A DNA stretch of 64,000 nt from the NCBI RefSeq assembly GCF_051379705.1, contig NZ_CP179868.1:3658001-3722000 (forward strand), in the 5' to 3' direction. Of the stretch, positions 52,100-61,475 are shown piece by piece. This stretch comes from Ekhidna sp051379705. GTDB taxonomy: Bacteria > Bacteroidota > Bacteroidia > Cytophagales > Cyclobacteriaceae. The notes below the pieces were generated by a model that had not been told where the DNA came from, made no database searches, and worked only from the letters and a program-made list of their open reading frames with translations. The first letter of the stretch is position 1; every line of letters begins with the position of its first letter. The position numbers and the translations under genes were made by a program.

Positions 52100-55000
52100 T
52101 TGAGAGTAACACATAATATCATTTTTTTTCTGAGCCTCTGTTTCGCAGAGGCTCAATCTTTTCAGGCAGTCATTCAAAAAGGACACGGCGAAGCGGTAAA
52201 GGCAGCAACTTTCACAGCAGATGGTAACTATTTAATCACTGCAAGCAGAGACAAGACTGTTAAAATTTGGGACGCCACATCCGGAAAAGAGATCAGATCC
52301 TTAATAGGGCACATTAATACAGTCAATGGGTTTGATTTCGGTGGTCAGCGCCTGGCATCTAGCAGCGCAGATGGTACCGCCGGGATTTGGAACATTGAAT
52401 CCGGAGAAATGCTTTGGCAAAGTGGAAAATTTAGAGAGTATGTTACATCCGTTAGTTTCAGCTCCAATGGAAAAATGCTTGCTGTAGGAAGCTATGCCGA
52501 CTCCATATCGATTTTTAATGCACAAGATTTCACGCTACTCAAAAAAATAAAATCCAACGCAGATCGCGGTGTTGGCTATGGAGTAAGTGTCAATTTTAGC
52601 CCGGATGATACCTACTTGGTTGTTGGTGAAGACAACCGAACAGCTAAGGTATATGCAACAAGTGATTGGTCATTGAAATATGAATTCAAACCTGAGAAAG
52701 GGTATTGTGGAGGTTGCGGAACACTCTCAGCTGTACAAGAGAATCAATTGCTCAAACTATCGAATGGCACCACATTTACAAAATACGACCTACAAAATGG
52801 TAAGAAACTATGGGAGGGAACACGCGAGTTTAGAGATATCGCAGCTGTCGATTTTGAAGAAGTTGGAGAACATTATCTGGCAGCCACAGAAGATTCAATA
52901 TTTCTCTATAAAAATAAGTCCGGCTCCCTGGCTGCAAAATGGTCGATGGAGGGAGAAATTAATGACGCCTCATTTCATCCATTTGAGAAAGAGATCGTAA
53001 TTGCCGTTGATAAAGAGATTGTTGTCACAGATTTTTCTGGCAATGAACTTAGACGATACAATGGCATTCTTAATCAATCGAGCACCGGGCTTGACTATGA
53101 CCTGGGAAGTTATTGGGAGCACTACATCGCTAAGTGGGTGAAATATAGATCAGCAAGATTCCTTGACAAGGAATCAATTTTTATAGGAAAAACAGGAAGC
53201 AAGGCTCGTAAATGGAACGTGAAGAATGCATCCATCTCGATGGAATTTCTGGGACACGAGAAGGGAGTTTTATGCTTTGAACGAATAGGAGATAATGTCA
53301 TTGCCACAGGAGCGGGTGATGGCAAGATCATCATCTGGAATGAATCCACAGGTCAGGTAATTAAGGAGATTAAAGCTCATAGAGAACCTGTGTTCGATAT
53401 CGAGTTAAGTCACGATGGAAAACTGCTCGCAAGTACAGCTTGGGATGGAGTAATAAGCCTTTGGGAAACTGCAACCTGGGAACGATACAATTACATATAC
53501 AATGAAGGAGCTTCCACCTATGTATTAGGCTTCACAGAAAATGATGCCTATCTGGTTGTAGGCATGCTGGATAAAACGCTCAAACTTTGGGAAGTAGAGA
53601 CTAAGAGATTTGTAAAGGAATTTGTAGGACACACGGATATTGTTACCACGATCCAGGTTAGAAATAATGAAATTCTAACGACCAGTTGGGATGGCTCAAT
53701 CATTCTCTGGGATTTATACAGTGGATTAATCAAACGTCGATTTTTTGCCAATAGACCCGTATTTGGTGGTGTTATGGCAGGTGATCAAATCATCTCTGCG
53801 GGTGCCGATCGTCTGGTTAGTTTTTGGGATAAAGAAAGTGGCAGACTAATCAGTTCTCTTGGAGGTCATCAGGCTGAAATCAATGGTTTGGATATAAAAG
53901 ACAACTTGATGATGACATCTGATGTAGATGGCGTGACTAAGTTTTGGAACTTGAGTGAAAAGAAAGAACTATTTGAACACATTCAAATAGGTAAAAATGA
54001 TTGGATGGTCAAAACTCCCGATGGATATTTTGATGCGACAGATGATGCGATTTCAAATATTCATTTTGTTCGTGGAATGGAAGCCGTAGGCGCGGACCAG
54101 CTAATGAATGAATTCTATGTGCCTGGCCTTGTCGAAGATATTTTTAGTTCGAAGAGAGCAGGTAAAAAGTCTATGGGCAATCTCCTCGATCAGGATCCAC
54201 CTCCAGTGTTAAAGCTTTCCGGTTTGGTTCAGGCAGAAACTGCCAAATTGTACTTGAAGGCTGAAGACAAGGGCGGCGGCATTAAGGAAGTAAGGCTTTA
54301 TCACAATGGAAGAAGGGTTTCATTGGAGCCGCAGATTCAGAAAGTTCGATCAGATAAGAACGCAAAGATCTATTCCATTGAATATCCATTGGTCGCAGGG
54401 CATAATGAATTCACAGCCACAGCTTCATCCAATGCAAACCTTGAATCCAATAAGGCCTCAGTCACTTTGTTTTCAGATTCAAAAGTACCAGGAAGTACAT
54501 GCCACATATTAGCCGTTGGTATCAATGAATATCAGAACAAGGCATTAAATCTCAATTATGCTAAATCGGATGCCAGTTCATTTGCTGAACAGATGAGGAA
54601 GCAAGGTCAGGAAATATATTCAAACGTGGTGTTACATCAGATATATGATAAGGAGGCAACCAAGGAAAACATACTGAAAAAGGTAGCTCAGCTAAAAGAT
54701 CAAATCTCAGTCAATGATGTCTTTGTGTTTTACTATGCCGGGCATGGCAGCATGATAGATGGAAAATTTTTTCTGGTTTCCTCTGGAGCCAGCAGACTTT
54801 ATGATGGAGACAAGATGGATGAATATGGGATTGAGGCTTCACAATTACAACAAGCTATGTTGGATATAAAAGCACTTAAGCAGCTCATCGTTATGGATGC
54901 TTGCCAATCAGGTGGGTCAGTTGAGGTTTTAGCACAGCGGGGTGCTCCTGAGGAAAAAGCGATCGCTCAGCTTTCTCGTAGCTCCGGCATTCACGTAATG

Positions 55001-55255
55001 GCTGCAGCAGGAAGCGAACAGTACGCAACGGAGTTTGAATCATTGGGTCACGGCTTGTTTACGTATGCACTGCTAAAAGGGCTGGCTGGAGAAGCAGATG
55101 GAGCGCCCAAAGACGGTAAGGTGACAATTTATGAATTGAAAGGGTATCTTGACGATCAAGTGCCCGAGCTGAGCATCTTATATAAAGGAAGCCCACAGTA
55201 TCCCCACACCTTCTCCAGAGGTCAGGACTTTCCAATTGTAATAGTGGAGGAGTAA
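52100..55255 (+). CDS. Exported WD40-repeat protein with C-terminal caspase (C14) domain
   Basis: A 1051-residue protein. A signal peptide occupies about 1-19, ending FAEAQ. Residues ~25-620 hold 11 or more WD40 repeats (for example ASRDKTVKIWD and AGDGKIIIWN), enough for two propellers. A beta-sandwich-like link (~690-790) leads to a caspase p20 domain with H882 (YYAGHG) and C935 (MDACQSGG). The start is a TTG 3 bases after the usp stop. Bacterial WD40-caspase fusions are known, mostly as cytosolic putative effectors; export here is unusual. Substrate unknown. Confidence 0.88.
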   Translation: MRVTHNIIFFLSLCFAEAQSFQAVIQKGHGEAVKAATFTADGNYLITASRDKTVKIWDATSGKEIRSLIGHINTVNGFDFGGQRLASSSADGTAGIWNIESGEMLWQSGKFREYVTSVSFSSNGKMLAVGSYADSISIFNAQDFTLLKKIKSNADRGVGYGVSVNFSPDDTYLVVGEDNRTAKVYATSDWSLKYEFKPEKGYCGGCGTLSAVQENQLLKLSNGTTFTKYDLQNGKKLWEGTREFRDIAAVDFEEVGEHYLAATEDSIFLYKNKSGSLAAKWSMEGEINDASFHPFEKEIVIAVDKEIVVTDFSGNELRRYNGILNQSSTGLDYDLGSYWEHYIAKWVKYRSARFLDKESIFIGKTGSKARKWNVKNASISMEFLGHEKGVLCFERIGDNVIATGAGDGKIIIWNESTGQVIKEIKAHREPVFDIELSHDGKLLASTAWDGVISLWETATWERYNYIYNEGASTYVLGFTENDAYLVVGMLDKTLKLWEVETKRFVKEFVGHTDIVTTIQVRNNEILTTSWDGSIILWDLYSGLIKRRFFANRPVFGGVMAGDQIISAGADRLVSFWDKESGRLISSLGGHQAEINGLDIKDNLMMTSDVDGVTKFWNLSEKKELFEHIQIGKNDWMVKTPDGYFDATDDAISNIHFVRGMEAVGADQLMNEFYVPGLVEDIFSSKRAGKKSMGNLLDQDPPPVLKLSGLVQAETAKLYLKAEDKGGGIKEVRLYHNGRRVSLEPQIQKVRSDKNAKIYSIEYPLVAGHNEFTATASSNANLESNKASVTLFSDSKVPGSTCHILAVGINEYQNKALNLNYAKSDASSFAEQMRKQGQEIYSNVVLHQIYDKEATKENILKKVAQLKDQISVNDVFVFYYAGHGSMIDGKFFLVSSGASRLYDGDKMDEYGIEASQLQQAMLDIKALKQLIVMDACQSGGSVEVLAQRGAPEEKAIAQLSRSSGIHVMAAAGSEQYATEFESLGHGLFTYALLKGLAGEADGAPKDGKVTIYELKGYLDDQVPELSILYKGSPQYPHTFSRGQDFPIVIVEE

Positions 55256-55433
55256 TTAAAATAGACTTTGTAAGAAATCGTATGATTAACGAACAAACGA
55301 CTCAGAGTAGCTGACTTAAGTTTGTATCTGCTATGAGGTAGCATTAGGATCTAGATCAATTCTGTTTTCGATCACTTAACCTGAAAATTTACCACTTGAC
55401 ATAACACTTGTATAGTTAACTCATTCATTTTCA

Positions 55434-55441
55434 TAACTTTA
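55434..55441 (+). promoter_or_regulatory. Near-consensus -7 box upstream of the M13 peptidase
   Basis: TAACTTTA is one base from TAnnTTTG and lies 22 bases before the pepO ATG, with a TTG about 23 bases upstream. The rest of the 208-base gap after the WD40-caspase gene shows no other signal. Confidence 0.3.
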
Positions 55442-55463
55442 AACTCTTAAAATCAATCTAAAT

Positions 55464-57524
55464 ATGAAAAACTTAATTTTCACTTTATTGGCTCTTGTGG
55501 TTCTGGGCGCATGTACTGCACCTCAAGATGACTCTAAAGCCAAAGAAATGCCTCCTGGTCTCGACGTTACGATGATGGGAGAAGAAGTAGATCCTAAAAA
55601 GGATTTTTATCGGTTTGCAAATGGCAACTGGCTCGATAAAACGGAAATTCCCGCTGATGAAGGTAGATGGGGAGGATTCCCGGAGTTGCGAGAAAAGAAT
55701 GATAAAATCATGCTTGAAATCATGGATCGTTCTGCTCAGAATCCAGATTTCGGTGATGGAACTGATGAGCGAAAAGCTATCGACTTCTTTGCAGTAGGAA
55801 TGGATTCCACACTTGCTGAGCGAGTAGGAACCAGGCCATTGACGAAGTGGATGGAGAAGATAAATGCACTGGAATCAAACGAAGATTTGCAAAGCCTCTT
55901 GGCAGAAATGCACAGATCCGGGTATGGCCCGTTTCATGGAGTCGCGTCTTTTGCAAACCTGATGGATAGCAAAATCAATTCGCTGTATATAACCGCAGGC
56001 GGCTTAGGACTTCCAAACAGAGACTATTACACTAAGGAAGATGCTAAATCAAAAGAGATAAGGGAGAAATATGTAGCTCATATCTCAAGAATGATGAATT
56101 TATCTGGTGTTTCCGGTGATGGCGATGCAATGGCTAAGGATGTGATGGAAGTTGAAAACAGATTAGCTCTGGCTTCTTTAACACCGATTGAGGCACGAAA
56201 TATCCCAGCGCTTTACAACCCAATGAATGTTGAGGGATTGCAGGACATTTCGTCAGCAATAGATTGGAATACTTACTTAAATGAAGTAGGTGTAGATATG
56301 TCCAGAGTAGATACGTTGATTGTTCTTCAGCCGAAATTCATGCGTGAAGTAACTGCAACGCTAAATGAGGTAGAGATGAGCAAAATCAAAAGCTACCTTA
56401 CCTGGAACGTGCTGAATCGAGCAGCAAATTTCCTAAACAATGAAATGGTGGCAGCAAGCTTCGACTTCTATGGAAAAACCATTAGAGGTACAGAGCAAAT
56501 GAGACCAAGATCTGAACGCGTTTTGTCCACTACAAACGGAGTAATAGGAGAGGCTATTGGTAAAGTATATGTAGCTGAAACTTTCCCACCAGAAGCAAAA
56601 GCAAGCGCTGAAGAAATGGTTGGAAACCTGATGAAAGCGTTCGACGCTCGAATTAAAAACCTAGAGTGGATGTCTGAAGAGACGAAAGAACAAGCTTTGA
56701 AGAAGCTAAACAACTTAACCGTTAAGATTGGATATCCGAATAAATGGAGAGACTACTCTACGCTAGAAGTACAAAACAGCGGGGAGTCTTATAGCTATTT
56801 TGAAAACATGGAGAATGCATGGAGATGGCAATTTCAAGAGAATATCCAGGAGATAGGTGAGCCTGTAGATAAGGAACGATGGGGTATGAATCCACAAACA
56901 GTAAATGCTTACTTCAATCCTTTGAATAATGAGATCGTATTCCCAGCTGCTATTTTGCAGCCTCCATTCTACAATTACACTGCGGATGCGGCTGTAAACT
57001 ATGGTGGCATGGGTGCAGTAATCGGACATGAAATTTCTCACGGCTTTGATGATCAGGGCAGCCGATTCGACTTTGAAGGAAATATGGTGAACTGGTGGAC
57101 AGAGGATGACAAGAACAGGTTTGAAGAACGAAGTGCCAAGCTTGTTGCACAATTTGATGCCTATGAAGCATTGGATAGCGTGAATGTCCAAGGTAAGCTG
57201 ACGCTCGGAGAAAATATTGGTGACCTGGGTGGTTTGAATGCCGCATATGATGCACTTCAGATTTACCTGGAGGAAAATGGAAACCCGGGCTTAATTGATG
57301 GATTCACTCCTGAGCAACGACTTTTCATTTCATGGGCCACTATCTGGAGAACCAAGTATAGAGATGAAACGCTGAGAACTCAGGTTTTAACAGACCCACA
57401 TTCACCAGGTATGTTTAGAGCCATTGGTCCACTGACCAATATGGAGACCTTCTACCAAGCATTTGACGTTAAAGAAGGCGATGAGCTTTGGAGATCCGAA
57501 GAAGATCGAGTGATCATCTGGTAA
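55464..57524 (+). CDS. pepO: M13-family zinc metallopeptidase (PepO/neprilysin type)
   Basis: A 686-residue lipoprotein-type exported endopeptidase. Lipobox VLGAC gives acylated Cys near 17. The M13 N-terminal domain fills about 40-430. The catalytic domain has HEISH at 522-526 (VIGHEISHGF) and the third zinc ligand E583 in GENIGDLGG, then the family C-terminal TDPHSPGMFRAIGP. It probably cleaves oligopeptides in the periplasm or at the surface. A terminator follows at 57542. Confidence 0.94.
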   Translation: MKNLIFTLLALVVLGACTAPQDDSKAKEMPPGLDVTMMGEEVDPKKDFYRFANGNWLDKTEIPADEGRWGGFPELREKNDKIMLEIMDRSAQNPDFGDGTDERKAIDFFAVGMDSTLAERVGTRPLTKWMEKINALESNEDLQSLLAEMHRSGYGPFHGVASFANLMDSKINSLYITAGGLGLPNRDYYTKEDAKSKEIREKYVAHISRMMNLSGVSGDGDAMAKDVMEVENRLALASLTPIEARNIPALYNPMNVEGLQDISSAIDWNTYLNEVGVDMSRVDTLIVLQPKFMREVTATLNEVEMSKIKSYLTWNVLNRAANFLNNEMVAASFDFYGKTIRGTEQMRPRSERVLSTTNGVIGEAIGKVYVAETFPPEAKASAEEMVGNLMKAFDARIKNLEWMSEETKEQALKKLNNLTVKIGYPNKWRDYSTLEVQNSGESYSYFENMENAWRWQFQENIQEIGEPVDKERWGMNPQTVNAYFNPLNNEIVFPAAILQPPFYNYTADAAVNYGGMGAVIGHEISHGFDDQGSRFDFEGNMVNWWTEDDKNRFEERSAKLVAQFDAYEALDSVNVQGKLTLGENIGDLGGLNAAYDALQIYLEENGNPGLIDGFTPEQRLFISWATIWRTKYRDETLRTQVLTDPHSPGMFRAIGPLTNMETFYQAFDVKEGDELWRSEEDRVIIW

Positions 57525-57541
57525 AAAATATTGAACGTAGT

Positions 57542-57574
57542 AAAAAGTCACATGCCTTAGGTGTGTGACTTTTT
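57542..57574. terminator. Bidirectional rho-independent terminator
   Basis: An 11-bp stem (57542-57552 with 57564-57574) is flanked by A and T runs on both sides, between the convergent pepO and DUF1801 genes. It can end transcription from either side. Confidence 0.8.
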
Positions 57575-57942
57575 TATTTGATTTTTATCACACCATTTCT
57601 ATACAAATCAATTGCTTGATTTAACAGCTGGATAATGGTTTTTATTGGTAGATCGGCTGAGGAATTGAAACGTAATATTTTCATTCGAGCGCGTGTGCCT
57701 GTTTCAAGATTTGGGTGATCGAGATGTTTACCTTCCACGAAGAGAATATAAGGTTGGTTACTTTTCTTATCTACCCACAAATAGCAAAACATTTTCCCTT
57801 TGTAACAAAAGCATGGCATTCCATATTTCCTGGTTTCAGTCACCTCTGAGTCTTGCTTAAGGATAATATCACGTAGAGCGAGTAGGCAGCTTTTATTAGG
57901 TTCCTCCTTGCTTAGATAGAAGCTTTCCAGTTCATCAATCAT
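57574..57942 (-). CDS. DUF1801/YdhG-like small protein
   Basis: A 122-residue soluble protein resembling DUF1801 proteins, with the segments TRKYGMPCFCYKGKMFCYLWV and PYILFVEGKHL. It has three Cys in the central region. Function of the family is unclear. It is 9 bases after the response-regulator gene and may share its transcript, or may be an unrelated neighbour. Confidence 0.8.
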   Translation of the reverse strand: MIDELESFYLSKEEPNKSCLLALRDIILKQDSEVTETRKYGMPCFCYKGKMFCYLWVDKKSNQPYILFVEGKHLDHPNLETGTRARMKILRFNSSADLPIKTIIQLLNQAIDLYRNGVIKIK

Positions 57943-57951
57943 GGCCGTAAT

Positions 57952-58626
57952 TTAGGCCTCTAAGATATAGCCCTTTCCATGCACATTTGTAATCTTGACC
58001 TTTGCATCGGCTTCCAGATACTTCCTCAGTTTAGAAATAAATACATCCATACTTCGCCTTTTGAAATAGCTGTTATCTCCCCACAATACGTGTAAAATAT
58101 GATCTCGCTCTACAAGTTCACCAAGATCAGAGCAGAGCATCTCCAGGATCTTACTTTCTTTTTGAGTCAGGTGCACAGTTGTGTCACCTTGCGTAAGCAC
58201 CTGATTTTTTGTGTGGAAGTCAAAAGTGCCAATTAAGAAATGCTCAGATTTGGAACATTGCTTGGAACTTCTTCTCAAAACAGCCTGAATTCGAGCGATT
58301 AGTTCTTCCTCATCCACTGGCTTAATGATGTAATCGTCACATCCTACTTTGAAGCCTTTGAGCTTATCAATTTTCATAGATTTGGCAGTCAGGAAAATCA
58401 ATGGTATTTCACTTTGAAGTTTTTTGATTTCTTCAGCTAATGTGAATCCATCCTTCTTAGGCATCATCACATCAAGTACACATATATCAAAAAGATTTTT
58501 TCTAAACTCATCGAGACCTATTTCACCGTCCTTAGCCCACACCACTTCAAAGTCATGCATCTGCAAATACTCTTTGAGGATATATCCGAGACTATTGTCG
58601 TCTTCTACAAGGAGGACTCTATTCAT
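57952..58626 (-). CDS. OmpR-family response regulator
   Basis: A 224-residue DNA-binding regulator. The receiver domain (1-120) has the acidic pair D9/D10, phosphoacceptor D52 (CVLDVMMP) and conserved Lys near 102. The winged-helix OmpR/PhoB domain (about 130-224) ends in the KINVHGKGYIL-like hairpin. Its ATG overlaps the kinase stop by 4 bases. Pairs of TTAAC boxes with 11-bp period lie upstream of both the kinase and the sulfur operon, so it is the likely binder. Confidence 0.94.
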   Translation of the reverse strand: MNRVLLVEDDNSLGYILKEYLQMHDFEVVWAKDGEIGLDEFRKNLFDICVLDVMMPKKDGFTLAEEIKKLQSEIPLIFLTAKSMKIDKLKGFKVGCDDYIIKPVDEEELIARIQAVLRRSSKQCSKSEHFLIGTFDFHTKNQVLTQGDTTVHLTQKESKILEMLCSDLGELVERDHILHVLWGDNSYFKRRSMDVFISKLRKYLEADAKVKITNVHGKGYILEA

Positions 58627-59915
58627 TTGGTAAAGGGGATATAGATTTTAAATTCACTGCCATTAGCTGGCTCACTTTTTAGTTCAATAGTTCCATTATG
58701 AAGTTCTATGATTCTTTTGACATAGCTTAGACCTAAACCGAAACCCTTCACATTGTGAACATCTCCTTTTTGAGCTCTATAAAACTGATCAAAGATGTAT
58801 TTCTGAGTCGATTTGTCCATGCCAATACCCTGATCCTTTATGTGGAAAGTTATCCCTGACTGATTACTTTCAGTTCTAATTTCGATCTGTGGTTTGTCAC
58901 TTGAATATTTTTGAGCATTGTCAATCAGGTTGAATAACGTATTGCTTAAATGTGTTTCATCAGCAATAATTTCTGACTCTTGTGCATCGAGATGCAGATC
59001 AATAATTCCATCTTTTTGCTCAATGATCATTTTGAAACCTTCGGTGACATTCTTAATTAACTCGTGAAGGTCGATCTTCTTTTTCTCAAGGTTCAGGTTG
59101 CCCGAATCTAGCATAGCCATCTGCAGGATTTTATCTACTTGCCCTTGCAATCTCCTTGACTCATTGCTGATGAGGTTGGCATAACTATCCAGCTTTTCTG
59201 TTTCATTTCTAATGCCTGATTCCCTGATGGACTTAGCCGCTAATGAAATTGAAAAAATAGGTGTCTTAAACTCATGCGTTAGATTGTTGACGAAATCACG
59301 CTTAAGGTCCGAGAGTTTACGTTGTTTTCGAATGGTATAGATCGTATACCAGAATGAAGAGATGATAACGACAATAACCAGAAAACTCGCCCGCAGAATA
59401 CCCGCAGAATCTCCGATCAATATCTCTTCTTTATTAGTATAAGTCATCGAAATATCAAGAGTGTTATTCAGCACCATGCAAAAGCACATGTGATTGTCTG
59501 TCTCCTTGAGCATATCAACGCGCGGCAATTCAGATCTGTGTGTGCGATGAATGATGCATCCATATTCTCCGGAGATAAAGCCGTCAACCTTATAGTCTAA
59601 ATCAGGGTAGTTGAGAGACATCACTTCATCCAGGCCGTTCTTTAAGATGATTTGAAGTGAGTCTGTAGGATTTGATTCGTTGGTAAATTCAAAAGTACCA
59701 GACCCGTAAAACGCGTTAGTGAATTTTGCCAGATCAGAATTAAACATCATGATGTCATACAAATCCGATAATATTCCAGCGATGGAAGACTCCATCATGG
59801 TTTGATTTTTCTGAATGTCGCGCTCAACTATTTGAAATTGCATAAATAGCAAGACCCCAAGTGAGCTGATTACGATCAGAAATAAGACGGCAAGCTTGTA
59901 TTTACTGATTTTCAT
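58623..59915 (-). CDS. Membrane sensor histidine kinase with Cys/His-rich periplasmic domain
   Basis: A 430-residue kinase. Two TM helices (about 8-28 and 173-193) bracket a periplasmic sensor domain of about 145 residues. The cytosolic part has the HisKA box with H214 (NLTHEFKTPI) and an ATPase domain with the N-box NTLFNLIDNAQKY, DQGIGMD and GFGLGLSYV. The sensor holds C120-x2-H123-x2-H126 and H142-x-C144-x-C146, which could bind a metal or react with sulfur compounds. It is divergent from the sulfur operon at 60046; TTAAC operator boxes lie 44 bases upstream. Confidence 0.93.
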   Translation of the reverse strand: MKISKYKLAVLFLIVISSLGVLLFMQFQIVERDIQKNQTMMESSIAGILSDLYDIMMFNSDLAKFTNAFYGSGTFEFTNESNPTDSLQIILKNGLDEVMSLNYPDLDYKVDGFISGEYGCIIHRTHRSELPRVDMLKETDNHMCFCMVLNNTLDISMTYTNKEEILIGDSAGILRASFLVIVVIISSFWYTIYTIRKQRKLSDLKRDFVNNLTHEFKTPIFSISLAAKSIRESGIRNETEKLDSYANLISNESRRLQGQVDKILQMAMLDSGNLNLEKKKIDLHELIKNVTEGFKMIIEQKDGIIDLHLDAQESEIIADETHLSNTLFNLIDNAQKYSSDKPQIEIRTESNQSGITFHIKDQGIGMDKSTQKYIFDQFYRAQKGDVHNVKGFGLGLSYVKRIIELHNGTIELKSEPANGSEFKIYIPFTK

Positions 59916-59958
59916 TCTAGATTCAAATTAACTGCATTTAGCATTTACCCCACATTAA

Positions 59959-60015
59959 TTAACGTTTCCTTAACTCTTTTAACGTTTTCTTAAGTGTGTT
60001 TAACACCGACTTAAC
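59959..60015. promoter_or_regulatory. Three paired TTAAC boxes (OmpR-type operator array)
   Basis: TTAAC/G half-sites begin at 59959, 59970, 59979, 59990, 60000 and 60011. They form three pairs, each with an 11-base period (5-base site, 6-base spacer), and the pairs repeat every 20-21 bases, so all sites face one side of the helix. This is the geometry of tandem OmpR/PhoB-type dimers. The array sits between the divergent kinase gene (ATG 59915) and the sulfur operon (ATG 60046), consistent with self-regulation plus control of the operon. Binding by the 57952 regulator is inferred. Confidence 0.6.
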
Positions 60016-60045
60016 TCGTTTGCTTTAAACAAAATCGTAAAATGC

Positions 60046-60954
60046 ATGAAAAAGAAAATCATGCAAAAACTCAAACTACTACTTCTATTGATGATTCTTC
60101 TGCCCATTTGTTCGATGGCTCAGAAACCCAACATCCTTGTGGACTCAGATTGGTTGTCAGAAAAAATGGATAATAATGATGTAGTCATTCTCCACATTGG
60201 AACACAGGAAGATTTTGAAAAAGAACATATACCAGGTGCACTATTCGTGTCCCCCGGAGATTACACCTATGATGATCGAGAAAATAACATTGTATTTGAT
60301 CGACCAAAAGATGAGGAGCTTAAAGCTTACTTTGAGAGCCTGGGAATAGCGAACGATACGGAGGTTGTGATTTACACTCCGGTTAACTGGATTCCATTGG
60401 TGACTCGCCTTTACTTCACTTTTGATTATGTAGGTCACGGGGACAAGACCTACATACTAGATGGTGGTTTGGTAGCATGGAAAGCTGGTGGTGGCGAGGT
60501 AACTCAAGAAGAACAAGAACCAGCACACAGAACATTTGAAATTAACTCCAACACGAAACTTTTAGCTGATACAAAATACATGCAGTCCAGCATTGAAAAT
60601 GATAAAAACACCATTATTGACTGCAGATCCGAGGCTTACTATAAAGGCATCAACCCAACACATGGTGCAAGGTTGGGGAGAATACCGGGTGCAAAAAACA
60701 TCCCATATACAAGTCTGTACAAGGCATCGGAAATTGGAGCGTATACATTCAAATCCATAGACGCTTTGCAAATGATTTTTGAGAATCAAGGCTTGGATAA
60801 AAGTGAACCTTTGGTGCTCTATTGTCACATAGGGATGCAGCTTACTGTGGTATATACAGCTGCAAAAATGCTAGGTTTCGAAGATGTCAGGATGTATGAT
60901 CCTTCCTTCAATGTCTGGGGGAAAGATGAATCTTTACCCGTAGAGGAGGACTGA
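60046..60954 (+). CDS. Exported two-domain sulfurtransferase (rhodanese/MST type)
   Basis: A 302-residue protein with a signal peptide (about 1-25, ending ICSMAQ) and two rhodanese domains (about 30-155 and 165-300). Domain 1 lacks the active-site Cys (IYTPVNW); domain 2 has C260 in VLYCHIGMQLT. It probably moves sulfane sulfur from thiosulfate or mercaptopyruvate in the periplasm. It heads a plus-strand operon, overlapping the YeeE part 1 gene by one base (TGATGG), and lies 31 bases after the TTAAC operator array. Confidence 0.88.
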   Translation: MKKKIMQKLKLLLLLMILLPICSMAQKPNILVDSDWLSEKMDNNDVVILHIGTQEDFEKEHIPGALFVSPGDYTYDDRENNIVFDRPKDEELKAYFESLGIANDTEVVIYTPVNWIPLVTRLYFTFDYVGHGDKTYILDGGLVAWKAGGGEVTQEEQEPAHRTFEINSNTKLLADTKYMQSSIENDKNTIIDCRSEAYYKGINPTHGARLGRIPGAKNIPYTSLYKASEIGAYTFKSIDALQMIFENQGLDKSEPLVLYCHIGMQLTVVYTAAKMLGFEDVRMYDPSFNVWGKDESLPVEED

Positions 60955-61475
60955 TGGCGCAGAAACCGCAGGCATATTGGAATCCCTATATATCAGGAGT
61001 AGGGTTAGGACTTGTGTTGTTAGCCACATTCGTGGTGATGGGGAGAGGAATTGGCGCATCCGGTGCAATGACATCATTGGTTGCCACCGGAGTACACTCC
61101 ATAGCCGAAAGTCATGCCAAAGCTAACGCCTTCTATGCTGGCTACCTTGGAGATGGTACGGTTCATCCGCTGAAAGATTGGCTCGTCTTCGAGGTGTTAG
61201 GTGTACTCATTGGGGGATTCATTTCGGGAAGGCTTGCCGGGAGGATCAAAATAAAAGTAGAAAAGGGTTCACTCATTACTAATAGGAGAAGATTTTTCTA
61301 TGCATTTGTTGGCGGAATAATAATGGCTTTCGGGACAAAGCTTGCCAGAGGATGTACGAGTGGCCAAGCGCTGACCGGTGGAGCAATGATGAATGTGGGT
61401 AGTTGGCTATTTATGATTGCACTGTTTGTTGGAGCCTATGCCATGGCTGGGTTTGTAAAACGTCTTTGGATATGA
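60954..61475 (+). CDS. YeeE/YedE family transporter, N-terminal half
   Basis: A 173-residue inner-membrane protein equivalent to the first half of YeeE/YedE (TsuA-type thiosulfate importer). Four TM helices are visible and the signature RGCTSGQALTGGAMM holds C134, matching a cysteine of the thiosulfate path in single-chain YeeE. The ATG overlaps the sulfurtransferase stop; the stop overlaps the second half by 4 bases (ATGA). Likely forms a heterodimer with the next protein. Confidence 0.9.
   Translation: MAQKPQAYWNPYISGVGLGLVLLATFVVMGRGIGASGAMTSLVATGVHSIAESHAKANAFYAGYLGDGTVHPLKDWLVFEVLGVLIGGFISGRLAGRIKIKVEKGSLITNRRRFFYAFVGGIIMAFGTKLARGCTSGQALTGGAMMNVGSWLFMIALFVGAYAMAGFVKRLWI

Noticed and set aside
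52100..55255. Defence-island (abortive infection) role for the caspase protein
   Set aside because: It has a signal peptide and no restriction, CBASS or gasdermin neighbour.
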